Assembly (NCBI GenBank): GCA_004352715.1
Contig: SCFE01000011.1
Span: forward strand, 2,739,551-2,803,550
Length of the DNA stretch: 64,000 nucleotides
Origin: Hofstenia miamia
Lineage: Eukaryota; Xenacoelomorpha; Acoela
Direction of reading: 5' to 3'
Shown here: in pieces, positions 33,429 to 44,449 of the stretch
Layout: every line of letters begins with the position of its first letter
Numbering within the stretch: position 1 is the stretch's first letter
Program-made: the position numbers and the translations under genes
The notes under the pieces: model-generated
Told to the model about the DNA's origin: nothing
What the model saw: only the letters and a program-made list of their open reading frames with translations
Database searches by the model: none

Positions 33429-35934
33429 ATGACCACCGTATTTCTCTTTCTGTTATTTTTCATGCACCATGCTGTTGCTAAACAAGTAGTTATTGTGTCT
33501 GTTTGTATTTCACATTTGTTTCTTACTGAGCCAATAGCGCTGGGGTTAATCGAAAGAGGACATAACGTTACGTACATCACTTCTGTGGAATGCAAGCCAC
33601 GTATTGAAAAGTTAGGTGCTTCAATTTATGGTAATGCTCGTTGGAATTATGTTCCAGATAATGCTGTTGGAATCCTATCATTGATATATTTATCCAAGGT
33701 ACGATACAAAATTTATCTAAGGACCATTACATGAAAGTTTTTACTGATGTATTAATCATAACAATATTATTTGCAATGTTCTTATAAACTAACTTACCAT
33801 CCAAGCTTGACAGAGGACCGCCGTCAGGCATTAAACAATTTAGTAGATATTTAAAATCAGCAAATGGTTTCTGTTGCTAAAAAATTATTTTTTGAAATGA
33901 TAGACACAAGCTAGTTATATGTGATGAAGATCCGTGTCAATAAAACACTTATCACTAATTGCATGTACACTTGCTCATTACTTTGCAATTTCTTTGACGA
34001 GTAATTCAAAAAATCGTATGAAAAAAGTATTCAAATGTAATATTAAATTTTTGTATATTTAGTGTTTAATGATATTGTTTTGATTTAAAATTCAAGGCTA
34101 ATATTTTTTTAATCCGATACTCTAGATGTTTGCAAACTAAATATAACTTAAATTTAACAAACAATTTGTTTACAATAATATTATTAAATCACTGTTTCTG
34201 TTTCTTCTATTGCTTTTCGCTCATATAATTACTAACTATACTTATAGTTTCTATGTGTACTTCAAATTTGTTTTTTAACCGACTGATTACACTTGCAGTA
34301 ATCGAAAGGGTTATTGACATATGTAAATTCTGTTGAGTGCAGGCAACCAGTTGAAAAGCTGGGTACTAAAATAGTTTCATAAGAATCTCAGTATTCTTTC
34401 ACTTAGCCGAGATACCTTACAGAATTTTGTAAGATCAAAAACAAAATGCTAAACTGAAGTAAACATTTAGGGTATCAGACCTATCTCACTTATATCTATA
34501 TATTTAGTTCCTATTATAAAAAATGAAGAATTCTATCAATTTACCTAAACTATTAAATTTCCTCCCACTTTTTATAAATGATGCTGCAGGGAATAGAATA
34601 AGTTGGGTTGATTCATAGATAATAGTAGAAGTCTATAATTGATTATAGGCTGGCTGGAGCAACATTGAGACCATATGATATTAATCTAAAAAAAAATATT
34701 TCATTTAAGCATTTAATTTTCCAAACTCTAAACTTAATTAAGAAATTTCTTTTAGCAATTAATCAATATGAATGATATCGCTTGCCAAGAAGTGAGAGAT
34801 TTGGTGATCTTTACTAAACCTGACTTAATTTTATCTGATTATTTTACATCAGCTGTGGGAGTTGTGGCTGAAAAATTTAATGTCCCTTTTGCGATTCTTC
34901 ATTTTGGAATGATGGACATAAGTACTAAAGACAATGAACGACTTTCACTCCAAACAACAGTAGGCATAGATGACGAAAAATCAGCATTAACAAAACTTAT
35001 ATCGCAAAGTGCAACTGCATTTGTTAATTACTTGGCTTTTTCAACAATAAGCGAGTCAGCAAATAGGATGAGAAAACAACTCCAAATGTCGTATTTCTTT
35101 TCATCGTATTGTCACTTAGCTGTAAACTATCCTTCATTTACGTTGCTGAATGCAGATTATCAAAGAAGCTTTAAAGCAGAAAATGTAACGTGTTTAGGTA
35201 TAATACCATATGATCTCCCACCAATGCCACTTCCAGATAAAGTTTCAAAATTTCTCTCCGAGTCAGTCAATGATGTTATTTATGTAGCATTCGGTAGTGA
35301 ACTTCGACCAGACTATGAGATGCACAAAGCAATAATGAGTTTCTTTTCGAAACACAAGGAAGGCAGAATTATTTATGCAAGATATCCATATGAAGATGAA
35401 ATTAAGACATTGCCTCCTCACATCTTAGCAGAGAAGTATATTGCACAGAGGTCTATATTAATGAATAAAAAAATGAAAATATTTCTTTCCCATTGTGGTT
35501 TAAATTCAGCCATTGAAGCAATCGAAGCTGAAGTAGTTGTTATATGCTTGCCACTAGGGCGGGATCAGTTTTTTATGTCAAAAGGTCTTGTAGATTTAGA
35601 AATGGGAGTAGAAGTTAAGAGACCAATTAACGAAGACAATATACGCAAAGCATTTGAGCTAGCTAATGGAAGGCATACAACCTTTTTGAAAAATATTCAA
35701 TCACAGAAAAGAATTTTGTACGGAATGGGCGGTTTAAACAGAATAGAAAAATTTATGGATGAGCATGCAATGAAATCAACAAGAATATATAGAGACAGTC
35801 CAATAAGAATTATTCACAGAGTCGTTGCTGTCTGTTTTCTTAGCACACCATTTATTCTAATTTTAATGATTCTCTTCATTATATGGAAATGTTTTTCAGG
35901 TCATTTTAGTAAAGCAAAGGACAAAATCAGCTAA
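33429..35934 (+). CDS. UDP-glycosyltransferase UGT-2, exons 33429-33698 and 34756-35934
   Basis: Exon 1 starts at the ATG at 33429: a signal peptide (TTVFLFLLFFMHHAVA), then strand-helix-strand SHLFLTEPIALGLIERGHNV and TYITSVEC, typical of the UGT acceptor domain. It ends in phase 0 at AAG followed by GTACGA. The 3' exon follows a TTTCTTTTAG acceptor at 34755, also phase 0, giving about 482 residues. The 3' exon contains KPDLILSDYF, VIYVAFGSEL, KIFLSHCGLNSAIEAI, PLGRDQF, a C-terminal membrane helix and a KDKIS tail (KxKxx type). Direct splicing is in frame, but the segment between the RGH helix and KPDL is some 30-50 residues shorter than usual, so a middle exon may be missing or unrecognised. 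Like UGT-1, it has HCG instead of HGG. Part of the 3' exon is almost identical to UGT-1. Confidence 0.82.
34280..34380 (+). pseudogene. Relic of a second UGT first exon inside the UGT-2 intron
   Basis: Frames read RLITLAVIER, then after a frameshift TYVNSVECRQPVEKLGTKIV. These align with PIALGLIER and TYITSVECKPRIEKLGASIY of exon 1 at 33429-33698. The signal peptide and donor site are not preserved. I infer a former alternative first exon, or the start of a lost tandem UGT gene. Confidence 0.7.
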
Positions 35935-37154
35935 CATGAAGTCTATGGGAAAGTTAAGATGACTGTTCATGGAACATTTGTTGATGACTGAGTAACAATG
36001 AGAATTTTCACCCTTTTTCCTTATATTTTTTAAAGAAGTAGTACAATTCTTATGTACATTATGTATTATGTCACTTACTAGTGTGTACTTGTACAGTATG
36101 TAGTAAACAATTATTTTATTAAATGATAAATGTAAATTCTGACCGGAAGTATTCAGGACCAATTGTTATAATTTTTTGCCTTAGATCATATACTGTTGTA
36201 TTAATACAGAAACTAAACAAATTAAGCATTAGCTCTGCTACATAAAATTTGAATTTTCTCGCTTGGCTATAAACGGTTATTAGGAGGAATGATTTTGGCT
36301 TATCAATTTAAAAATAACTACTGCAGTTTGGGTACCCCAAATTTGGAATTTCTATTGTCGTTGGGTTTATTGACAACGCTAAAACGCTTAATTTCAAAAA
36401 TAGACAAATTTTCAATTAAATAAACCGTATCTTTACTTGAATATACTACATTAAGATACTTGTGGGATTTAAAAAACTAGTACATACCAACTTTAAAGTT
36501 TTTTTAGATATCAGTATTTATTGGTTACGAAGTTATTATGAAGAACTTCGATATTCTAAAACAGATAATGCGTTAGAGTTATTTGAATATAATTTCATTA
36601 CTACAATTTTTATTGTTTCTTAAGCTCTGCAAAGCAAATCTTATAATTATCAGAAGAAATGCTCCATGGGTCAGGTCAACTAACTATTAAATATTAAATA
36701 AAACGGAGTAATAAATCTAAAAAATTACCACTAACTTTTTAAGGAATCACTAAATTTTATGCATCTAACCATAGCACTTTTTAATATTTAGAATAAAGCA
36801 AAATTCTTAATTGAATTGATAACTTTTAAACATAAACATAATATATACCGCAAAACGGAGTAACTTGGAACAGTTTTCGATATGTTTTGTAATAAAAAGC
36901 ATATAAACCATTATATCAGAGGAACAAAACTTTATATAAACTGCAGATTGTTCATCCACTTCAAAATAATATATCAACCATCAAATAACTTTTATAAGAA
37001 GTTAAAAATAAACCAAGTTCAAAATCATAACATCTTTTCTATTTTATGGGGTAACATGGAACACTTATTCAAATAAAACGAAACAGTTATCAAAATGCCT
37101 CTACAGTCAACAGTACGAGATGCTCGTAATTAAAATGCTCATTGCAGACAATCT
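35935..37154. other. 1.2 kb downstream of UGT-2, no gene recognised
   Basis: AT-rich and stop-dense. The ORFs at 35896-36162 (minus) and 36882-37076 (plus) lack motifs. Confidence 0.45.
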
Positions 37155-37744
37155 CTAGCTGAAAATAGATGTTTGTTGACCTTTCATTGCAGGACCAAAT
37201 AACCAATGGTGACATTGTATACACTGAAGCCAATCATGTCCTGTATATGTTGCAAAGGAACATCGGCACAAGTAACAAAGATCGTTCCCATGGTCCTCTT
37301 CTGATTCTGAAGATGAAGATTGCCCACTTGATTCTTCATCTGATACACCAGGCATTTCACCTGACTTTCTACGGCCATGACTTCCACTGCTTCTTTGTGG
37401 GCAATCTGGGCATCAGGACGGTCGTGCTAACTCTGTCTCATTTGAAATAGCAATGGACAAATCCAGGCCAGGGAAAATCTTTGGTACTCTTTTCCTCTTT
37501 CTATATCTTGCCCTCTGTTGGTTTGAAGCATTTTCAAAAGTGCCTGATCCAAGTTTCTTCCAATTTCCCCACTCACCAGGTCTGTGCCTCCTGGAAGACG
37601 ATTCAAAGTTTCTGCTTTGTTCAGTGGATAAAGACCAGTGCATGGAAAGCCGGAGATCAAGTTCTTGGCAACATTTTTCGTTTTCACTTTGTGCCACAGC
37701 TCCGATAACGATTTAAAACTTAATACTAAGCCGAATATAGGCAC
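37155..37744 (-). pseudogene. Pogo/Tigger-type transposase C-terminal remnant
   Basis: Two overlapping minus-strand frames. The upstream one (37744-37427) reads KTKNVAKNLISGFPCTGLYP then LNKAETLNRLPG, the block following the DDE_1 catalytic domain in pogo/Tigger/jerky transposases (GFxxTGIYPLN). The downstream one (37355-37155) has an acidic Ser-rich stretch and then CYLCRCSF with WLQCIQCHHW, the Cys-rich C-terminal module often found in these transposases. At least one frameshift separates them. The catalytic domain would lie towards the 1000 N gap and is absent. Confidence 0.65.
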
Positions 37745-37906
37745 CTTAATGGACGCAAACAGACAATTGCTTTTGGAAGTAAAATCTAGATTAGGGTCGG
37801 ATACGAATATCGGTTTATTAACAACACATGTTTTAATACAACAAAATTTATCCTTTTAAAAAACTGCCCGGAAGAATAAGGACATCAATATATATATATA
37901 TGCATG

Positions 37907-38906
37907 NNNNNNNNNNNNNNNNNNNNNNNNNNNNNNNNNNNNNNNNNNNNNNNNNNNNNNNNNNNNNNNNNNNNNNNNNNNNNNNNNNNNNNNNNNNNNN
38001 NNNNNNNNNNNNNNNNNNNNNNNNNNNNNNNNNNNNNNNNNNNNNNNNNNNNNNNNNNNNNNNNNNNNNNNNNNNNNNNNNNNNNNNNNNNNNNNNNNNN
38101 NNNNNNNNNNNNNNNNNNNNNNNNNNNNNNNNNNNNNNNNNNNNNNNNNNNNNNNNNNNNNNNNNNNNNNNNNNNNNNNNNNNNNNNNNNNNNNNNNNNN
38201 NNNNNNNNNNNNNNNNNNNNNNNNNNNNNNNNNNNNNNNNNNNNNNNNNNNNNNNNNNNNNNNNNNNNNNNNNNNNNNNNNNNNNNNNNNNNNNNNNNNN
38301 NNNNNNNNNNNNNNNNNNNNNNNNNNNNNNNNNNNNNNNNNNNNNNNNNNNNNNNNNNNNNNNNNNNNNNNNNNNNNNNNNNNNNNNNNNNNNNNNNNNN
38401 NNNNNNNNNNNNNNNNNNNNNNNNNNNNNNNNNNNNNNNNNNNNNNNNNNNNNNNNNNNNNNNNNNNNNNNNNNNNNNNNNNNNNNNNNNNNNNNNNNNN
38501 NNNNNNNNNNNNNNNNNNNNNNNNNNNNNNNNNNNNNNNNNNNNNNNNNNNNNNNNNNNNNNNNNNNNNNNNNNNNNNNNNNNNNNNNNNNNNNNNNNNN
38601 NNNNNNNNNNNNNNNNNNNNNNNNNNNNNNNNNNNNNNNNNNNNNNNNNNNNNNNNNNNNNNNNNNNNNNNNNNNNNNNNNNNNNNNNNNNNNNNNNNNN
38701 NNNNNNNNNNNNNNNNNNNNNNNNNNNNNNNNNNNNNNNNNNNNNNNNNNNNNNNNNNNNNNNNNNNNNNNNNNNNNNNNNNNNNNNNNNNNNNNNNNNN
38801 NNNNNNNNNNNNNNNNNNNNNNNNNNNNNNNNNNNNNNNNNNNNNNNNNNNNNNNNNNNNNNNNNNNNNNNNNNNNNNNNNNNNNNNNNNNNNNNNNNNN
38901 NNNNNN
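37907..38906. other. Assembly gap, exactly 1000 N
   Basis: A placeholder gap. The left edge is (AT)n then GCATG; the right edge starts in the middle of a Tc1 transposase gene, so at least one element end is hidden. Confidence 0.98.
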
Positions 38907-39821
38907 GTCAAAGCAAATCTAGGTGCGATAGTGCAGAATGTATCAACACGCACCATTAGGCGTCAATTGAATACTACCTTTGACCTTCCATCGTGCAAAC
39001 CGGCAGCCAAACCCTGATTGTCTTCAAAGAACATTCGAGACCGGTTGCGCTTCTGCAGGCAATACCAACACTACACCCCTGAGATGTTGCATCAAGTAAT
39101 GTTTAGGGACGAATCCAAGATTTGCCAGTTTACATCATACCGGCCAGATGTTCGACGACCAAGAAACCAAAGATTCAACACGAAGTTACAAGAACAAACT
39201 GTCTGCTCAGGACCTGTGATGATTTGGGGTGCTATAACTGTGAATAGGCGTGCTGGTCTGCATTTTGTTCCTCACAACGAGACAATCACAGCCAAGGCCT
39301 ACCTCGAAATAATTCAGGAGAAAGTTCCCATGTTTATGCAGCTTCGCGGAACATCTGTACTACAACAAGATGGTGCTCCATGCCACAGCGCCAAAGTTGT
39401 GAAACAGTGGATTTCATCACAAGACTTTCGGCTGTTTGAGAACTGACCGCGAAACTTCCCAGACCTCAACGTCATAGAAATTTGCTGAAATCATATCAAA
39501 AACTGTATGAGGAAGCGCCAATGCACATCACTCTACGATCTGAAGGAGCAAATTAAAGTGTTATTGTGCACAGAGATGACTGATGATTATTGTAGAAAGC
39601 TGGTCGAGTCAATGTCAAATCGCATTGCTGCGTTTTTGGCCAATAATGGCGGACATACAAAATATTAGTGAGTTTTTCTGAATTAACTATTTACTTTCTA
39701 CACGGTGTTATCTTATTGTTTCTACATTGTGTTATTATATTGTTTCTACATTGCGTTTTTTAGTATAAAATACAAAAATTTCTAAATTTGGAAAGTGTTC
39801 CCAAACTTTTGACCAGTACTG
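38907..39821 (+). pseudogene. Tc1/mariner element, 3' part with decayed transposase
   Basis: From the gap edge the plus strand gives the end of the HTH region, then a catalytic domain: FRDESK with the first Asp, VMIWGAI, QQDGAPCHSAK with the second Asp, and DLNVIE with the Glu. By my count 35 residues lie between the second Asp and the Glu, one more than in classic DD34E Tc1. Two Trp positions (LFENW and ICW) are TGA stops and another stop precedes 39018, so it is inactive. The 3' terminus at 39821 ends CCAAACTTTTGACCAGTACTG next to TA, the inverted form of the 5' end at 55645. Confidence 0.88.
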
Positions 39822-39976
39822 TATATTATAATACATTAAACAATTGTTGTGCACTAAACTATATTGAATATCACCTAACATTATGTAATTTTCAATAGGT
39901 CGTCTAAAGTTATGGAGTAAAATACAATTTCAAAACAGTCTTCTAATAGCAGTATTTTGCTAAAACTCTAACGAGT

Positions 39977-40200
39977 TCTAAAGGTGTGTTCCCACTATCG
40001 ACTTTTATCAGTAGAGATTTTCGACGAAATATTTTTGTTTACATTGGGGATTTTTTTTTATCAAAAAGCTGAGTTGAAATATCGTTCTCACTAACGATTT
40101 TTATCAGCTGATAAAAAACAGATAAAGTGTTTAGACTATCAACTTTTACCACCGATTTCTTGACAGGTGATAAGAGTCGATAGTGGTAACACACCCGTAA
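39977..40200. mobile_element. MITE, copy 2
   Basis: Left end CTAAAGGTGTGTTCCCACTA; the reverse complement of the right end reads TTTACGGGTGTGTTACCACT, then ATCGACTCTTATCA. Same family as 5105-5315. The middle holds a perfect 20 bp palindrome (40098-40117, centred on CAGCTG) and further ACTTTTA motifs. Noncoding. Confidence 0.7.
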
Positions 40201-40565
40201 ATGGATGATTCTGCTTATTGCTAGAATCTGAATTAGATTGGAGTACTTTCCAGCATTAATCCTAATGCTTTCATAAAGGGCTATAACCTGTGATCAAATA
40301 TTAAAAGCAATAGTAAAGAAATACCTGCTAATGAACAAGATTGCCTCCTATGCTCGCTGTTTACACTGCTATGCCTCGAATTTGGAGACGAACTCTAAAA
40401 AAGCTTCACAATTCATAGGATTCTATCAACATGCTACGACAATGTAAAAAACCGTCGCGAAATAGAATATTTAATCACGACTATTAATCTGTTACGTTCG
40501 AAAGTAGATGCATTAGACATTTTGTTACAATTACAGAGCAATATTTTCTGAAAGTTTATTTTATA
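40201..40565. other. No gene recognised
   Basis: May be the 5' part of the transposase-like pseudogene that follows, but the frames are too broken to call. Confidence 0.3.
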
Positions 40566-41323
40566 TTGCCAAGAAAGCTACGGGTAAAAGTCGATTTTAT
40601 TGAAATAATCAATCGTTTTTTAAAATTGCAAAATTTTAATGCTGACATACAAACGCGCGATTCACATCGAGGATCAATTCTTACTGCGGACGATTTCAAA
40701 ATCATCTTTTTACGTTTTATTTCCAAATTGGCTAGATATTTCCAACCTGTTAACCGTCAAATGGACATCAGGTGTCTATCAAAAGAAACATCACACGTGT
40801 TATTTGAAACATGCAATGGACTAGCTAACATTAGTGAATATCACTTAACTACAACAGAACTCTCCCAGCACGACTTTCTTTATTGGAATTTTTCTCCTCT
40901 GATGACGTGGAGCATTACATTCGGGATCTGCGAAAATCTGCTGGAGATACCTACTACATTTCCGTGGCTTAAGTCATGGAATACCACAGAATAAGAAAGT
41001 CAATATCAATTGTTAAGATTAAGGAATTCCTCACACTGACGAAAGACATTTATGAGATTCCTGTGAACAAGGATATCGAATTGGCAGCTGTATATGCTGC
41101 AGGTTTTTTGTGCCGAAGGCATCCTATGATTCAATCCTCGAAAGAAGATCTTGAAGGATCGCATAGCAAATATCTAGACGAAATGGATAGAGGCGACCTT
41201 GTTCATCCATGTGAAGATCTTGTTCTATTAGTGTTTGGGTGTGTGCTTTTTCATATGCAATCCATAGAACTGCGGTGTTGTCAAAGTCTACAAAATCTGC
41301 CAAGCTTCCTCTCTATTTGGTAG
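40566..41323 (+). pseudogene. Decayed transposase-like gene (DNA transposon, family uncertain)
   Basis: Three plus-strand frames follow one another. 40566-40890 starts MPRKLRVKVDFIEIINRFLK. A second frame reads FFSSDDVEHYIRDLRKSAGD. 40976-41323 reads ELAAVYAAGFLCRRH and later EMDRGDLVHPCEDLVLLVFG. The order of an FF.S..IR-like helix followed by a YxAGFxxRR-like segment recalls the C-terminal half of P-element/THAP-type and related transposases. I cannot name the family with confidence. Frameshifts and stops exclude function. Confidence 0.4.
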
Positions 41324-41605
41324 TGAAACGCTTTAATAAAAAACGATATTATAATAAAGCGGCTATTCAACATTTTAATTAATAATTGCTGCAAAATAAC
41401 ATCTTCGGATTTAAATTGTAATGTTTCAAAACAAGCAAAAATTTCAAAATTGCCCGGAAAATGAATTGTGTACTTCTATGTTTAGATTTTTTATATGCGT
41501 TTAATTTCAAAATGATTTCTTAAATATATAGCTTAAATTTGATATATATATATATATATACTACAGTAATTAACTTTCATTAAGGAAAATTTTTATACAT
41601 TGTAG

Positions 41606-41945
41606 ATTCGTCTACGAAGCTACAAAAGCGCGTTCCACTAACCGAAACCGTTCACTTCGTTAACAAGCTCAACGCGGACATCACGATAGAAACATACGCA
41701 TCGAAACTGAAACATTTTGTCAAAATTTAGATGTAATAAAAGAACAGAGTTCCACCATTCAATTTGAGCCTGGAACAGCTATGAATTTTGAGCAAGTCCC
41801 CTGCCATGGTAAACCTCAAATATCATTTAGTTGCTGTGGAATAACTCCGAATAAAATAAGTGTGGATCCAAAGTTTTATAAATGTTCAAATCCCATCCCT
41901 GATTATAATATAATTTGCATACAACGCCTTTGCTATTCTCGATAG
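41606..41945 (+). pseudogene. Unassigned coding stretch with one frameshift
   Basis: After a TTTATACATTGTAG acceptor-like site the plus strand reads SSTKLQKRVPLTETVHFVNK, then LNADITIETYASKLKHFVK. One missing base in an A-run shifts the frame, after which it stays open for some 75 codons (NLDVIKEQSSTIQFEPGTAM, then VPCHGKPQISFSCCGITPNK and later CSNPIPDYNII) to TAG at 41943. It looks like real coding sequence with a conserved Cys pattern but matches nothing I know. It may be an exon of a host gene with an indel error, or a pseudogene. Confidence 0.35.
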
Positions 41946-42047
41946 GTATATGCGTCAATTAAAAAAATGAGTTAGAATTCATAAATAGCAGTTGGACTGA
42001 AATATAACTAAATTTGAATATAACTTAAATTCAGTAAGTATACGAAC

Positions 42048-44292
42048 CTGCGAAACTTTGACATCTGACGAAATTGCATCTTTTAATGTTTGCATGAGAA
42101 TTTCGTACGTATTTGACATTAAATTCGCCGCTTCAGTTTCCTAAATGCCAATATCATCACATAACTTGGTCATGGTTGTAACTTTATCAAATGTGATGGA
42201 TGTTTGGAAATTGTTAAAGATACTAATACTTACTTGTTCTGAAGCAATTTCATAATTTTTTAAAACGAACTCTTTCGTAACATCGATTTGCTGAGACAAT
42301 AGATCTCCATACAATTTTATAGTAGACCATTTACTTTTAAGATTATGAAGTTTTTCTAAATAGAATTCAAAGTAGGTAGAAATGAAAATTTTTTGGAAGA
42401 GTGATGATTTGGACAAGCTCAGATTTTTCACAAAAGTTCATACATAGTTTACTGTCAAAGTGTTCCTGAATTAAGAAAATGAATATAATCACTATCAAGA
42501 AACCAATTTCTAGCACTGCCGCAAAGGACATGATGAAAAACATAGTGCTACTGAGCATTCTAAAATAAAAGTCAGACCAGACAAGCCAATTATTAAATGT
42601 AATGTTGAGTTATGAAATATTACAAATAATTGCTATAGTCATGTTTGAAATTGGTTATGAATAGAAATCAATCAAGCACACAAACCCAAAAGTTACCTAA
42701 CGGCCAGGTTACACGATCCATTCTTTATTTTTTAGACCAATTAATAGAAGAAATCACATTGGAGTAATTTAAACTATTTCAAAATTATCCCATCGTTATA
42801 ATTAGCTTAGTCACAAAAAATGTATTGTTTGCACGCTACCAAAAATGCGATATTTCCTAATACAGGAGTTATATGATTACTAACGCGTCTAAAAAAATTG
42901 AACAATATTATTAAGCAATTATATCAAAATTAATACACTGAGCATATTGCCTTCACCAGAGCCATTTAATGGCGGGCGTTGATTATTTTATATGTAATCA
43001 ATGTAACACAAGTTAAAGGAGTTTGTTTATTATTGAAATTGCAAAAAATTCAATAAACATGTTAAAAAACCAAAAATTCAAAAAGTAAAATACCAAAGCG
43101 ACTGTTTAATGTATTCTTGGTTGTAGACCTCACAGTAGCTAATGCGACGAGCCAATTTTGACGTGACTTCGACGAATCTGCTCTTAAATAAAAATTGATA
43201 TGTTCTGAAGGAATTGAAACTTCAAAGCGACATTGATCTTTTGGGTGAACTAATGTAATTTTAATTAAACACGTTTAGTAATTTTTTTACATCATTTGCA
43301 AAAATGACACCATCTTAAATCGCTCCCTAGATTAATGGAAAATATATACTGCTATCTTTAAAATAACAAGGAATTAAATAAAATTAGATTTAAAACAAAT
43401 GATAGTTCATTTTTTGTAATAAGACAATGCTTACAAAGGTTAATAAAGTAATTATAAATACATGTTGCTTCATACAGATTTCTTTGGACTAGAGTATAAG
43501 GTATAAAAACTAGAAAACTTCTATTATATCAAAATATTTATCCTAAGCATTTACTGCTTAAACTATTTGAGACTTCATTTCTTTTATAATCAACACAAAA
43601 TGATACTATGTGTTGAATTGTGAACAGAAAGCACAAAAATTATAAACAAGAAAAAATATTATTATATATTTAAACGTATCTGCTAATAGAAGCAAAACGT
43701 ACTGCTTATATAGAGCTTTATTAAGCAATATTTCAAGTAAAACTCAAATTAAAAAAAGAAGGCATTTACTAATCACAATGAAATCAAAACAAATGCAACA
43801 TTTCTAATTACAAAACATGCCATTTATGAATAATCATTAAGGAGGAGAAAACAATGAGACTGGAAATTGGTTTTTGGCTTCTCCGTAAGCAAACAAAAAT
43901 TTAGGATAATTATACATGTAAATTCATTATTCTGTAAATCAGAACACACTTAATATACTATAGTTCTAAAAGATTTGTTTGTGTAATAAAAATTTCACAT
44001 TGACAGAACTACAAATTTACATTTACAAAAAGAATGGACTTGCGACGTAACAATGCTAATTAATATTGAAATCATACCTAAAATATTGCAATACTGTATA
44101 TTCACTGATCCTTTACAACCTTGTTCGACATCATCATGAGATATAAAATATGAAAGCACACCGTCGTTTAATACAAACCAGCGCATTTGCCATCCTAATT
44201 TTAATGATAAAAATGATCCAAAAATATGTTTTACCTGTAATATAATTTGTCCACTTCTGCAGAGGTCCTTCATAGTGCAATGGCTCAATCAT
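42048..44292 (-). CDS. FAPP-type PH-domain protein (PLEKHA3/PLEKHA8-like), five exons seen
   Basis: Exons, all with GT-AG borders and compatible phases: 44292-44235, 44194-44078, 43249-43094, 42355-42234, 42140-42048 (546 nt, 182 codons). The start ATG follows an in-frame TAG. Residues 1-100 form a PI4P-binding PH domain of the FAPP group: LQKWTNYIT, GWQMRWFVLNDGVLSYF, CKGSVNIQYCNILVHP, ending RQNWLVALATV. Then comes the FAPP-specific helical segment LKSKWSTIKLYGDLLSQQ and ANLMSNTYEILMQTLKDAI, matching the family's RLYCDLL and LL..TC..FL.TLEECM blocks. FAPP proteins bind PI4P at the trans-Golgi and act in carrier formation; PLEKHA8 adds a C-terminal glycolipid-transfer domain. No GLTP exon is seen, so which paralogue type is open. 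Introns are 40, 828, 738 and 93 bp. Reading through the last donor would stop at 41979-41981. Confidence 0.82.
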
Positions 44293-44359
44293 AGCTATTA
44301 CAACCAAGTCCCACTATAATCATCTGCAACAAAATTTACCAATTTATTAAAGAATATTT

Positions 44360-44365
<6 letters not shown>

Positions 44366-44428
<63 letters not shown>
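44366..44428. repeat. (AT)n microsatellite
   Basis: About 63 bp of uninterrupted AT between the FAPP-like gene and a retroelement remnant. Confidence 0.95.
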
Positions 44429-44433
<5 letters not shown>

Positions 44434-44449
44434 GAAAGTTGAGCTATTT

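Noticed and set aside
33386-33595. Minus-strand ORF opposite UGT-2 exon 1 (likewise 26183-26395 opposite UGT-1)
   Set aside because: Antisense shadows of UGT coding exons.
33800-33915. Possible missing middle exon of UGT-2 (frame with NQQMVSVAKKLFFEMIDTS)
   Set aside because: Protein-like composition, but no usable donor site and stops on both sides; too weak to annotate.
37856-38959. Long open frames spanning the N gaps (also at 56139-57451, 58116-59282, 62190-62535, 62842-63148)
   Set aside because: They are open only because N cannot be a stop; the rest is IYIYIY from (AT)n or fragments of the flanking Tc1 gene.
42141-42558. Two minus-strand ORFs of 96 and 63 codons, one with a signal-like hydrophobic start
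   Set aside because: They cross the splice sites of the FAPP-like exon 4 and contain intron sequence; the spliced model explains the conserved residues better.
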